Of a stretch of 64,000 bases of DNA, positions 50,661-58,844 are shown one piece after another. The position numbers and the translations under genes were made by a program. Below the pieces are notes generated by a model, which was given only the letters and a program-made list of their open reading frames with translations, searched no databases and had not been told where the DNA came from. How positions within the stretch are numbered: position 1 is the first letter of the stretch; every line of letters starts with the position of its first letter. The stretch is from Aquificaceae bacterium (GTDB lineage: Bacteria; Aquificota; Aquificia; Aquificales; Aquificaceae). Where the stretch lies: NCBI GenBank assembly GCA_026981975.1, contig JALSHV010000002.1, positions 45,355 through 109,354 on the forward strand, read 5' to 3'.

Positions 50661-52544
50661 TCACAACAAACGAGCCTTTACTTCCGTGGTGGAAAACTCA
50701 ATAAGCTGAAGTTCCGGTATTCTCTCTATAGCGTTTGCCAGATAAACTGTGTTTTCAAGATAGTTTACCCTGAACTTTCCCAAACCCATATCCTCTACAG
50801 ATTGAACCCACGGAATTCTTTGGAGTTTCTCCTTTATTGCAAAGTTTTGAGTGGTGTTTTTGATACCTTTTACTACAACGGTAACGTATTTTCTCTTTGA
50901 AGCCATGTATCTTTCTATTTTACCCAGCATATCGCTTCCCAATTTTTGAGCTAAAGCTTCCATGGCTTTGAAATTCGCATCTTCTATATGAGGCGCTCTT
51001 CCCATAGCAGATAAGGAGCCGGAGGCTATTATTCTCAATCCGTCCCTATCATGGGTGAGCAAGAAATAGTTAAGACGTGCGGTTACCACATTAAAAGTGG
51101 CTCTTATACCGTATCCTATATCCTGTCCTGTTCTTGTAGAAGGAATGAGTTCTACCTTACCTACTACAATGGCACCGGATAGAACTCTTGACATATAAGC
51201 CCTTAAGGCTATAAATCTGCGCTGTGCTATGATTTTTTCTATATCGTAAGGATTGACATTAGGATTTCCCGCAAAATCGTAAACTTTAAACCCCTGCTGA
51301 TTTAGTATGTTTATAAGTTCTGTGGTGACGGGGTTCATTTCGTCCAGTTCTACTATTCCCGGTCTTTTGGTAATAACTATAACACTGAAAGCGGTATCCC
51401 TTGAAACAAGGCTGAGAGCCTTCTCTGCTTCTTTGGGATATACACAGCCTTTTATCTGAACTCTTACCATATCCTCAAAATTCTCTTCCTTAATTACTTT
51501 TACATCTTTTATAAAGCCTCCTACTTCGTTTTTTATGACTTCATCAAGTAGTTTGAAGTTTTGGACTATTGTTTTTACACTGGTGGTTACACCTAAAGCC
51601 TTTTCTATAGCGTCCCATTTAGCCCTTGCAGTTGCTTCCACCTTTGCGGAAGCTCTGTCTCCTTTTATAACCGATGCTTCACCAATTCCTACGGAATTTA
51701 TACATTTCACATTTCCCGTTTGTCTGGAAGGTGTGGCTGAAACAACCCTTTTCGGTAAGGATCTGGAAGGGGGAGGGAGAGCGGTGGTAGCGGGAGATGG
51801 AAGAGATTCTTGCTGAATCTGCTTTTTGCCTGTGTAAAGGGATAATTTTAAATTACTGATAAGTGCAGGGTAATCTCCGTAAGCTTTATCCGTTGAGAAT
51901 ATTTTGTAAAAAAAGATCCCTACGCCTTTTATGGATTCCACGGGTTTGAAAGGCTCCGCTGCTATTTTTTTTCCGTCTAAATAAATAGAAGCCATGCCGT
52001 TTCTGACGGAAAGAGCAACCTTGTGAATCTCCTCTCCTTTTATTTTCCGTTCGTATTCAAAGACTTCATAGTTAGTAGGTTTGGAATTAATAACAGCTCT
52101 AAAACTGTTACAGGAGCCTCTGAGAGAAACAAAGGCTTCTCCACCAAATCTGTAATCACCTTTTTTGGCTGCAACTACTCCTTTTTCGGAAAGAAGAAGG
52201 ACATTTACGTAAGGGCAACCCTCCTTAAAGGCAAGGAATTCAAATTCAAGGGAGAAATTACTCTCAGGGGTTATATCCCTAAAAAGGGAGAGACCCGCAT
52301 CAAAGGGTCTGATCCAGCGCTTGCCTTTGTAGTCTAAGCACTCATAACCACCTCTTACTATGGAAAGTTCCTGTGTTACTCCTCCTGGGGGACAATTTGA
52401 GCTGTTAACTTTTAGAATAACCTTGTCTCCTGCATTGAAGGTGTTCAGTGATCCGAGACTACTCAGTTGAGCTAACTTAAGCTGTCCTAAGCTTACTGCA
52501 CAGGAGAAAAAAGTAACTAATAGAATCAGCAGTGGGGATTTCAT
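50661..52544 (-). CDS. Large exported protein with FlgT-N/LPP20-like domain
   Basis: 627 residues. Signal with a possible lipobox (VTFFSCA). Residues 25-235 form a beta sandwich reminiscent of LamG/concanavalin domains (SLEFEFLAFKEG, KVALSVRNGMASIYLDG). A Pro/Ser linker follows. Residues 285-375 (GEASVIKGDRASAKVEATARA, later VQIKGCV) resemble the FlgT N-terminal or LPP20 type fold. The C-terminal 240 residues are alpha+beta without a known motif. I do not recognise a full-length relative. Gene order with CsgG-like and LPP20-like partners suggests an outer-membrane assembly. Confidence 0.75.
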   Translation of the reverse strand: MKSPLLILLVTFFSCAVSLGQLKLAQLSSLGSLNTFNAGDKVILKVNSSNCPPGGVTQELSIVRGGYECLDYKGKRWIRPFDAGLSLFRDITPESNFSLEFEFLAFKEGCPYVNVLLLSEKGVVAAKKGDYRFGGEAFVSLRGSCNSFRAVINSKPTNYEVFEYERKIKGEEIHKVALSVRNGMASIYLDGKKIAAEPFKPVESIKGVGIFFYKIFSTDKAYGDYPALISNLKLSLYTGKKQIQQESLPSPATTALPPPSRSLPKRVVSATPSRQTGNVKCINSVGIGEASVIKGDRASAKVEATARAKWDAIEKALGVTTSVKTIVQNFKLLDEVIKNEVGGFIKDVKVIKEENFEDMVRVQIKGCVYPKEAEKALSLVSRDTAFSVIVITKRPGIVELDEMNPVTTELINILNQQGFKVYDFAGNPNVNPYDIEKIIAQRRFIALRAYMSRVLSGAIVVGKVELIPSTRTGQDIGYGIRATFNVVTARLNYFLLTHDRDGLRIIASGSLSAMGRAPHIEDANFKAMEALAQKLGSDMLGKIERYMASKRKYVTVVVKGIKNTTQNFAIKEKLQRIPWVQSVEDMGLGKFRVNYLENTVYLANAIERIPELQLIEFSTTEVKARLL

Positions 52545-52554
52545 GCTTCCCTCC

Positions 52555-53778
52555 TCAGAATAGCTTTTTCAGTGTGCTTCCTCCTTCAAGGGGTTTTCTC
52601 TCTACTACCTGACCCAGTTTTACTCTCATTATTTGATTTTTGTCTCCTTCCACAACTGTCCACGCTTTATCAGGTTGAATTTGGGAAGAAACAATAAGTG
52701 TGACGGGTAGCTTTATTTGATCACAGGAAATTCTGCCAGAAATGGGATCTTGTATTTCTTGGAAATCTATTACAAAGAATTCCTGTCCCTCTTTAACACC
52801 GTTGCGTGATCCTATGTTTATTAGAGCATAGCGGGAACTTTTATCGGGAGCTGTTCTGAGCTGAACTATATAACCCCTTAAGGGAAACAGTTTTGAAAGT
52901 TCAGGTCTTATATCTTCAAGAGCTTCTTGAGCGGCTTTCTTAGCTCCTCCTATTATAGAGTCTATGTTAAAAGTGGGAGTTTTACCAAGAACTTCTCTGC
53001 CCGAAACTGTTTTTGATAGAACCACCTCACCCGTTTCCGTATCCACTACTTTAAGAACTACATCAATTGTAAGATTCCAACCCTCTTGAGTTGATGCCGC
53101 AGCTGCTAATGCTGTGCCTACTAATCCAAGGTGTTGGGACAGTCCCTTTTTTACACTTTCTCCTACTTCAACCCATTTAAGGTTTATGTTGTTGACAGCT
53201 CCTGTAACTATATATCTAACTCCTGCCAATTGACCTATTTGAACAGCAGTGTTAGGATCAACTAATCCAGACATCTGAAGTTTTTGCTCTTCTAAAACTT
53301 TTTGAAGATCTCTGCGCGTGTATATCTTCATACCGCCTATGTTGGCGAGTTCGCTTACAACCGCCTCTGCCACACTTTCTCCTAATTTGGCGTTAACCTC
53401 ACGGGATACTGTTTGAGCCTGTTCCTGCCATTTTGCTTTTTCTGCAGAGCCACCTACATAACCTATTCCTACTCCACCCGGACCGCCTACTATACCTACC
53501 GCTCCACCGTGGACTTCTTTTCTTTCATAAGTTCCAGCAACCTGCGTCTGCACAACTTTTGCTAAATCAAAAGTAGTATTGTTAGCAAAATCAACCACCG
53601 CTATTTTGGGAACTGCATTCTCATAGGCAACTCTGCAGGCATCAGGTATTTCTACTCTTACTCTGTCAGCGGGAGTTATTTGATAAGAAGTGGGATCAAT
53701 TTGTCCCGTCTTGGCGCCACAGGCTACTAAGAAAGGTAAAGCCCCCACCAAGAGTAATTTCCTTCTTTTAAATACCAT
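52555..53778 (-). CDS. CsgG-family lipoprotein
   Basis: 407 residues. Lipobox PFLVACG (Cys20). The core has CsgG features: PKIAVVDFANNT, LGESVAEAVVSEL, IYTRRDLQKVLEEQ, GQLAGVRYIVTGAV and VVLKVVDTETGEVVLSKTVSG. A glycine-rich insertion (GGAVGIVGGPGGVGIGYVGG) sits near residue 95, where CsgG has its pore-lining region. CsgG oligomerises into an outer-membrane secretion channel for curli; FlgO/FlgT-type relatives form flagellar outer-membrane rings. No curli subunit is visible nearby. A good ribosome site (AGGAGGGG) precedes the ATG. Confidence 0.86.
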   Translation of the reverse strand: MVFKRRKLLLVGALPFLVACGAKTGQIDPTSYQITPADRVRVEIPDACRVAYENAVPKIAVVDFANNTTFDLAKVVQTQVAGTYERKEVHGGAVGIVGGPGGVGIGYVGGSAEKAKWQEQAQTVSREVNAKLGESVAEAVVSELANIGGMKIYTRRDLQKVLEEQKLQMSGLVDPNTAVQIGQLAGVRYIVTGAVNNINLKWVEVGESVKKGLSQHLGLVGTALAAAASTQEGWNLTIDVVLKVVDTETGEVVLSKTVSGREVLGKTPTFNIDSIIGGAKKAAQEALEDIRPELSKLFPLRGYIVQLRTAPDKSSRYALINIGSRNGVKEGQEFFVIDFQEIQDPISGRISCDQIKLPVTLIVSSQIQPDKAWTVVEGDKNQIMRVKLGQVVERKPLEGGSTLKKLF

Positions 53779-53844
53779 AACAAACCCCTCCTAAAAGGAA
53801 TCTATACCTTTATTTTAAATCTCTTTAACATATATTGGGAAGAA

Positions 53845-54291
53845 ATGGTAGTGAAAATTACCCAAGGTTTGTATCTGCGTATTTTCAAAAAAGAGAAGAA
53901 GATAGAAAGAACCCAGTTTACCACAAAGAGTGATGAAATTCCTCAGGAATGGAACATACTCACTCCATATCTAAAAGGTGAAGCTGACATTTGTATACCA
54001 TTTGAGAAGCTGTGTCTTGAAGATTACAGTCCGAGAGTTATCAGGCTTTATAAAAAGTTGAAAGAATGTGTATCTCCGGGTAATACCATAACATACAGTG
54101 AGCTTGCAGAGCTTTCCAATGAACACAGTCGCTTTGTTGGATACTGTATGAGAATAAACCGTTTTCCTCTTATTATTCCCTGTCATAGAGTTGTGGGGAG
54201 GAAGAGCTTAGGAGGTTTTTCTTACGGAACGGATATCAAAAGGAAACTCCTTGAGTTGGAAAAACGTTTATTTGTCAGCAAATTTTTTTGA
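53845..54291 (+). CDS. ogt: Methylated-DNA--protein-cysteine methyltransferase
   Basis: 148 residues. The acceptor cysteine is in IIPCHRVVG, followed by LGGFSYG and KRKLLELE, the Ogt/AGT active-site block; the RINRFP stretch is the asparagine hinge. The N-terminal domain is short compared with E. coli Ogt (171). It repairs O6-alkylguanine by suicide transfer. TATATT lies 8 nt before the ATG. The 3' end overlaps the convergent HTH gene by 24 bp. Confidence 0.92.
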   Translation: MVVKITQGLYLRIFKKEKKIERTQFTTKSDEIPQEWNILTPYLKGEADICIPFEKLCLEDYSPRVIRLYKKLKECVSPGNTITYSELAELSNEHSRFVGYCMRINRFPLIIPCHRVVGRKSLGGFSYGTDIKRKLLELEKRLFVSKFF

Positions 54292-54576
54292 TAAACTGGA
54301 AAACGCTTCAAATATCTTTTCGTATTCAGCAATGATTTTCTTTCCTGTGGAAGTCAAAACCGCTCCTTTTCTCCTTTTTCTGCTTACCACTTCTTTCCCT
54401 AAGCGCTCTTCTATTGTTCTTATTTGACTGTGGGCTTTTTTATAACTAAGTCCCAACTTATTAGCGGCTTCTTTGATAGAACCGGATTGTTCTATTTCCT
54501 TAAGAAGGCGGTATTTACCTTCACTTATGATAGGCTTGCCTTCTACTTCTAACCAAATTCTGAATCTTATTTTCAC
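54268..54576 (-). CDS. ModE-type winged-helix regulator without ligand domain
   Basis: 102 residues. Only the DNA-binding module of ModE/LysR type: GKYRLLKEIEQSGSIKEAANKLGLSYKKAHSQI, then VSRKRRKGAVLTSTG for the wing. The molybdate-binding Mop domain of E. coli ModE is absent. Similar short proteins are often called molybdenum-regulator-like, but without target genes the ligand is unknown. It overlaps yggS by 4 bp. Confidence 0.85.
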   Translation of the reverse strand: MKIRFRIWLEVEGKPIISEGKYRLLKEIEQSGSIKEAANKLGLSYKKAHSQIRTIEERLGKEVVSRKRRKGAVLTSTGKKIIAEYEKIFEAFSSLSKKFADK

Positions 54577-55259
54577 CTTTTCCTTTCTCCAAAAAGGAGA
54601 GTTCCTATCCTTACAATGGTAGCACCTTCTTCTATAGCTATTTCAAAATCATGGGACATACCCATGGACAGATGCGGTAGCTCTACTGAAAACTCCTTTT
54701 CAAGAGTATCCCTGAGTTCTCTCAGTTTTGAAAAGTAGTGTCTTGCTTCTTGGGGATTCTCAGTGTAGGGAGGAATACACATTAATCCTAAAACTTTTAA
54801 GTTTTTCAAAGAAAGCGTGTATTTAAAAAGATCAAAAAGGTCAGCTGGGAGAACCCCTCCTTTTGTCTTTTCCTCTCCGATGTTTACTTCTATGAGAACC
54901 TTTTGAACTACACCCGCTTTGTCAGCCCTTTTCTGGATTTCCTGTGCTAAGGAAACTCTGTCCAAGGAGTGGATTAGTGAAATTTTTCCCATAAGATATT
55001 TAACCTTGTTACTCTGGAGTCTACCGATAAAATGCCAGTCTATGTTCAGATCTTTAAGAACTTCATACTTTTTAAGGAATTCCTGAACTCTGTTCTCCCC
55101 AAATACTTTAAGTCCGCATTCAAAAAAATCCCTTATTGTGTCAGGAGAAACAGTTTTTGTAGCTCCTAAGAGAGTGACTTCTGAAGGATCCCTTCCGGCT
55201 CTCCTGCAAGCGCTTTCTATTCGCAGAAGAATTTCTTTTAAAGACTTACACTTTTCCAT
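54573..55259 (-). CDS. yggS: PLP-homeostasis protein, YggS/PLPBP family
   Basis: 228 residues, the standard length. Single alanine racemase-like barrel that binds PLP without known enzyme activity. Motifs: LLGATKTVSPD (PLP lysine), FGENRVQEF, WHFIGRLQSNK and LSMGMSHDFEIAI. TAAGAT lies 8 nt before its ATG, with no Shine-Dalgarno, in a 19-bp region shared with mazG. It is followed by the ModE-like regulator. Confidence 0.95.
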   Translation of the reverse strand: MEKCKSLKEILLRIESACRRAGRDPSEVTLLGATKTVSPDTIRDFFECGLKVFGENRVQEFLKKYEVLKDLNIDWHFIGRLQSNKVKYLMGKISLIHSLDRVSLAQEIQKRADKAGVVQKVLIEVNIGEEKTKGGVLPADLFDLFKYTLSLKNLKVLGLMCIPPYTENPQEARHYFSKLRELRDTLEKEFSVELPHLSMGMSHDFEIAIEEGATIVRIGTLLFGERKR

Positions 55260-55278
55260 CAGTTAAAATCTTACATCA
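55260..55278. promoter_or_regulatory. 19-bp divergent intergenic region with overlapping -10-like boxes
   Basis: Plus strand TAAAAT (55264-55269) is 9 nt before mazG; minus strand TAAGAT (55268-55273) is 8 nt before yggS. The boxes overlap by 2 bp, and no ribosome site is present for either gene. Confidence 0.5.
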
Positions 55279-56028
55279 ATGAGAAAATACAGCTTTGAAG
55301 ATCTGATCAAGCTTATGGAAGATCTAAGGGAAAGATGTCCTTGGGATAGGGAACAAACCCATGAGAGTTTGAAAAAGTATCTTATAGAAGAAACCTACGA
55401 AGTTCTGGAAGCTATTGAAAAAGGTGATGACGAAAAGCTTAAGGAAGAACTGGGTGATTTGCTACTTCAACCAGTATTCCACGCTCAAATAGCCAAGGAA
55501 AGATCAGCTTTTTCTATAGAAGATGTTGTGGATCTTTTAGTAAGGAAACTCAAAGATCGTCATCCTCACGTATTCGGAAATGCAAAACCTGAAGAGGTTA
55601 TTGAAAACTGGGAAAGGAGAAAAATGGAAAGTAGGGAAGATCCTTTTGAGGGAATCCCTAATCACCTGCCGGCTTTGATGAAATCTCAGAAGATACAGGA
55701 GAGAATGGCAAAGAAAGGTTTCGGTTTCAGAAATATTAAGGAAATCTTGGACAAAGTTGAAGAAGAGTTCAAAGAGCTTAAAGAAGCTTTAATTAAAGAA
55801 GATAGAGAGAGAATAGATCATGAACTGGGAGATCTTCTCACAGCTGTTTCAGAACTTGCAAGGCTTTTAAATATCAACGCGGAGGAATCTCTTCAAAGAG
55901 CTAACAAGAGATTAATGGACAGATTCAGACGGTTAGAAAAAAGGATAAAATCCGCCGGTAAAGAATTGGGCGATTTGAGTTTTGAAGAACTTGAGAAACT
56001 CTGGGAAGAAATAAAAAGGAATCAGTAG
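55279..56028 (+). CDS. mazG: Nucleoside triphosphate pyrophosphohydrolase MazG
   Basis: 249 residues with two MazG repeats. The first has CPWDREQTHESL, EETYEVLEAIE and EELGDLLLQ (metal-binding acidic residues); the second has EEFKELKEALIKE and HELGDLLTAVSELA. It hydrolyses NTPs and dNTPs to monophosphates, clearing damaged nucleotides or adjusting ppGpp. No partner MazEF toxin-antitoxin is nearby. It overlaps the QueH-like gene by 7 bp. Confidence 0.95.
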   Translation: MRKYSFEDLIKLMEDLRERCPWDREQTHESLKKYLIEETYEVLEAIEKGDDEKLKEELGDLLLQPVFHAQIAKERSAFSIEDVVDLLVRKLKDRHPHVFGNAKPEEVIENWERRKMESREDPFEGIPNHLPALMKSQKIQERMAKKGFGFRNIKEILDKVEEEFKELKEALIKEDRERIDHELGDLLTAVSELARLLNINAEESLQRANKRLMDRFRRLEKRIKSAGKELGDLSFEELEKLWEEIKRNQ

Positions 56029-57236
56029 GGAAGAACCGTTTCTATTTTTCTGCCGGTGGTAAGCTCAAAGTGTTTCTTACTTACTTTACAAAGGGAATAA
56101 GCTCCTAAGAAGACAAGGGTAAGTTTTCCTCTTTTTATCTCTTCTTTTTTTCGTATAAGGTAGGAGTAAGCCTTTTCTAAGCTCCACCCTTTACCGCTTT
56201 GAAGAGTATCAGCAGGGATACCCACTATACAGTCTGCGGACAAATCTCCTATTGCAAGCCAGTGTGAGATGTCGTTTCCGAATTCCGTTTTAAGGGAAGC
56301 TTCTATTCTTCCGTTGAGAAACTCTTTGCTGTAGGAAAGGGGAACAAGAAATGTGGGTTCGGTAAGAACTCTTGGTTCTTCAAGGAATACACTTTCCGGT
56401 TTTTCTGTCAAAATTATCCGAATAAACTGTTTGTTCAAAAACAGCATATTTCCTTTCCTTCCTTTTACATCAGCTCTTACTTTTCCTTTTATAGATTGAG
56501 AATACGGAAGTATATAGGAGGGGATAGCTTTACCTTCCTTCCACAAGCCTCCTTCAATTACCTTCCAGTTTAAAAATGGAAATTCTCCTTCTTCTGCAGG
56601 AAGGTTAAGAGATTCCGCTTTAAGTCTGAGTTCTTTTATAAATAAGAGTTCTCCAGAAGAGCCGGGAGATCTGGGTGTGTTAAAGGCTTCACTTATTTTT
56701 TTCATTGCATACAGACAACCGCAGTAATCCTGAAGGTATATCTTGTTTTGTTTTGCCAACTTAAACATATTTTGAACACCGTTCCCTTTCCTGTAGTTAA
56801 CTGTAAGAAAATGCAAGGAATACTTCTCAGCCAGTTCGTTACCTGTTTGAACCAACTTGGAAAAATCCTTTTTAGGACTCATCAAAAGTGTCGTGGTAAA
56901 GCTGTTACAGTTTAAGTCTTTTGCGAGCTGAGCGGTTTTTTCCAATCTAAAGTAAAAACATACATCACACCTTTTTCCCCTTTCCGGTTCTTTCTCAAGT
57001 CCCTTAACTGCTTTTAGCCAGTTTTCCGGATCGTATTCTCCTTCCACAAACTCTATACCGAGATATCGGCATACGCGTAGCGTTTCTACAAGTCTAAGTT
57101 TGTATTCTTCTGGAGGGTGAATATTAGGATCGTAAAAAAAGCACACTATACGGTGTGAAGGAAAATTCTCTCTTAGTTTTTTTAAAAAGTAAAAAGAGTC
57201 TACAGCGCAGCAGGCGTGAACAAGAATATCATTCAT
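56022..57236 (-). CDS. QueH-like epoxyqueuosine reductase with extra C-terminal domain
   Basis: 404 residues. The first 190 are QueH (DUF208): HACCA (Cys9, Cys10), KRCDVCFYFRL and a later YCGC supply the Fe-S and metal cysteines of this non-cobalamin epoxyqueuosine reductase, the last step of queuosine synthesis in tRNA. The remaining 200 residues are not part of ordinary QueH, which is about 200 long; they contain FPFLNWKVIEGG, a beta-rich stretch and IPADTLQSGKGWS, with no motif I recognise. It overlaps hspR by 8 bp. Confidence 0.82.
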   Translation of the reverse strand: MNDILVHACCAVDSFYFLKKLRENFPSHRIVCFFYDPNIHPPEEYKLRLVETLRVCRYLGIEFVEGEYDPENWLKAVKGLEKEPERGKRCDVCFYFRLEKTAQLAKDLNCNSFTTTLLMSPKKDFSKLVQTGNELAEKYSLHFLTVNYRKGNGVQNMFKLAKQNKIYLQDYCGCLYAMKKISEAFNTPRSPGSSGELLFIKELRLKAESLNLPAEEGEFPFLNWKVIEGGLWKEGKAIPSYILPYSQSIKGKVRADVKGRKGNMLFLNKQFIRIILTEKPESVFLEEPRVLTEPTFLVPLSYSKEFLNGRIEASLKTEFGNDISHWLAIGDLSADCIVGIPADTLQSGKGWSLEKAYSYLIRKKEEIKRGKLTLVFLGAYSLCKVSKKHFELTTGRKIETVLPY

Positions 57237-57630
57237 CGGTTAGTTTTTTCTGTAAGATCAAATCCTCAAGGCGCATTACTTTCCTTCTGGGAACACCTAC
57301 TATAGCTTTTTTGAGTTCTTCAGTGGATCTGACTTTTGACAGTTCTTTTTGAATTATCTCAAAAAGTTGATCTATTTGTTTTTGAAGTTCTTCCATCTGC
57401 TCTTTCATGTTGAGAATTATATCCACACCCGCTAAGTTTACACCAAGCTCACGGGTAAGGAAAAGAATGAATTCAAGGCGTTGTAGATCTTCATCGGAAT
57501 ATAAGCGTGTGTTGCCCTCCGTCCTTGAAGGTTTAAGGAGTCCTTCCCTTTCGTAAAGACGCAGAGTTTGGGGGTGTATGTCATACATTCTCGCTACAAC
57601 TCCTATGGTATACAGTCTTTTCTTCTTCAT
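57229..57630 (-). CDS. hspR: MerR-type heat-shock repressor HspR
   Basis: 133 residues. The N-terminal winged helix YTIGVVARMYDIHPQTLRLYEREGL is typical of HspR, followed by NTRLYSDEDL and a C-terminal coiled coil. HspR represses chaperone operons through HAIR inverted repeats with DnaK as corepressor. It lies 2 bp after dnaJ, the usual dnaJ-hspR order, and a HAIR-like site lies before dnaJ. Confidence 0.93.
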   Translation of the reverse strand: MKKKRLYTIGVVARMYDIHPQTLRLYEREGLLKPSRTEGNTRLYSDEDLQRLEFILFLTRELGVNLAGVDIILNMKEQMEELQKQIDQLFEIIQKELSKVRSTEELKKAIVGVPRRKVMRLEDLILQKKLTDE

Positions 57631-57632
57631 CT

Positions 57633-58778
57633 TTACTTCTCCTTTATTCGCTCGGGTTCGGGTAACACTTCTGTGAGTTCTTTGAGGAGCTTTTCCAGTT
57701 TCTTACCGTCTTTGAACATCTTATCCATAAAACCTATTTTCGGAACATCTATGTTTACCCTTACGAATAGATTTCCTCTTTTTGAAGTTCTAAGTTGAGG
57801 CATTCCGTAACCGCTTACTCTGATAAGATCTCCGTGCTTTGTGCCGGCGGGAATTTTTACCTTAATCCTTTCCCCGGAAAGAGTTGGAACTTCTACTTCT
57901 GTTCCGAGAACAGCTTCTGGGAAAGTGATCCATACGTCTAAATAGAGATCTTCGCCACGTCTTTCAAAGATTCTATGGGGTTTTACTTTTATTTGGATAT
58001 ACAAATCACCGGAAGGTCCTCCGTGTCTGCCTGCATGTCCTTTGCCTTCTACTACTAACTTTGAACCGTTATCTACACCGGGCGGTATTCTTATTTTCAC
58101 AGTTTCCCTGCTGTGAATTGCTCCGCGTCCACCGCAAGCTTTACAAGGTTCGTGCAGTATTCCTTCTCCCCGACAGTTGGAACAGGTTTGGGATATGGTG
58201 ATTATGAACTGTCTCTGAACTACGTGTCCGCTTCCTTTACATACGGGACAGGTTTTTACTCCTTTGTCTTTATCGTATCCTGTTCCCTTACAAGAGATAC
58301 ATTCAGTAAGCCTGTCCACTTCAAGTTCAAGGGTTGTTCCCCTGTAGGCTTCTTCTAAGGAGATCTCTACTGTCTTGAAAATATCTTCACCTTTAAAAGG
58401 TCTTGTGCCACTTCTCCTTCTTGATCTGGTTGCTCTTTCAAAAATAGACTCAAAACCCAAATCAAAAGCTTCACTGAGGAATTCCCGTAGAAAATCCAAA
58501 TCTTCCATAGAGGGTATATCTTGGGTATAGCTTTGAGTTTGCCCTGTCCCTTCAAAAGCAGCATGTCCGTATGTATCGTAAAGTTTTCTCTTTTTGGGAT
58601 CGGATAGGACTTGATAGGCTTCGTTTATTTCTTTGAACTTTTCCTGTGCTGTGGGATCTTTGTTTATATCAGGGTGATACTTTCGGGCAAGTCTTCGGAA
58701 AGCTTTTTTTATTTCTTCTTGGGAAGCGTTTCTCGGAACTCCAAGGATTTCGTAGTAGTCCTTTTTGGTAGAAGGCAT
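57633..58778 (-). CDS. dnaJ: Chaperone DnaJ
   Basis: 381 residues. J domain with the essential HPD (KYHPDINKD, residues 34-36 region), a short G/F-poor linker, four CXXCXGXG zinc motifs ([32 protein letters not shown]) and C-terminal peptide-binding domains. It stimulates DnaK ATPase and delivers unfolded protein. It heads a dnaJ-hspR-queH-like operon. AGGAGGT is 7 nt before the ATG; promoter and operator lie at 58815-58844. No dnaK or grpE is in the window. Confidence 0.97.
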   Translation of the reverse strand: MPSTKKDYYEILGVPRNASQEEIKKAFRRLARKYHPDINKDPTAQEKFKEINEAYQVLSDPKKRKLYDTYGHAAFEGTGQTQSYTQDIPSMEDLDFLREFLSEAFDLGFESIFERATRSRRRSGTRPFKGEDIFKTVEISLEEAYRGTTLELEVDRLTECISCKGTGYDKDKGVKTCPVCKGSGHVVQRQFIITISQTCSNCRGEGILHEPCKACGGRGAIHSRETVKIRIPPGVDNGSKLVVEGKGHAGRHGGPSGDLYIQIKVKPHRIFERRGEDLYLDVWITFPEAVLGTEVEVPTLSGERIKVKIPAGTKHGDLIRVSGYGMPQLRTSKRGNLFVRVNIDVPKIGFMDKMFKDGKKLEKLLKELTEVLPEPERIKEK

Positions 58779-58814
58779 TTATAGACCTCCTATAAACATA
58801 TCTATCAGGCATAT

Positions 58815-58844
58815 AAAATAAAATCTGAGTGTATTTATGTCAAG
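58815..58844 (-). promoter_or_regulatory. dnaJ promoter with overlapping HAIR-like operator
   Basis: Minus-strand TTGACA (58838-58843), 17-nt spacer, TATTTT (58815-58820). Overlapping the -35 is CTTGACA-N7-ACTCAGA (58824-58844), which keeps the HAIR spacing and 10 of 14 positions of the consensus CTTGAGT-N7-ACTCAAG. This fits autoregulation by HspR. The site overlaps the last codons of truB. Confidence 0.65.
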
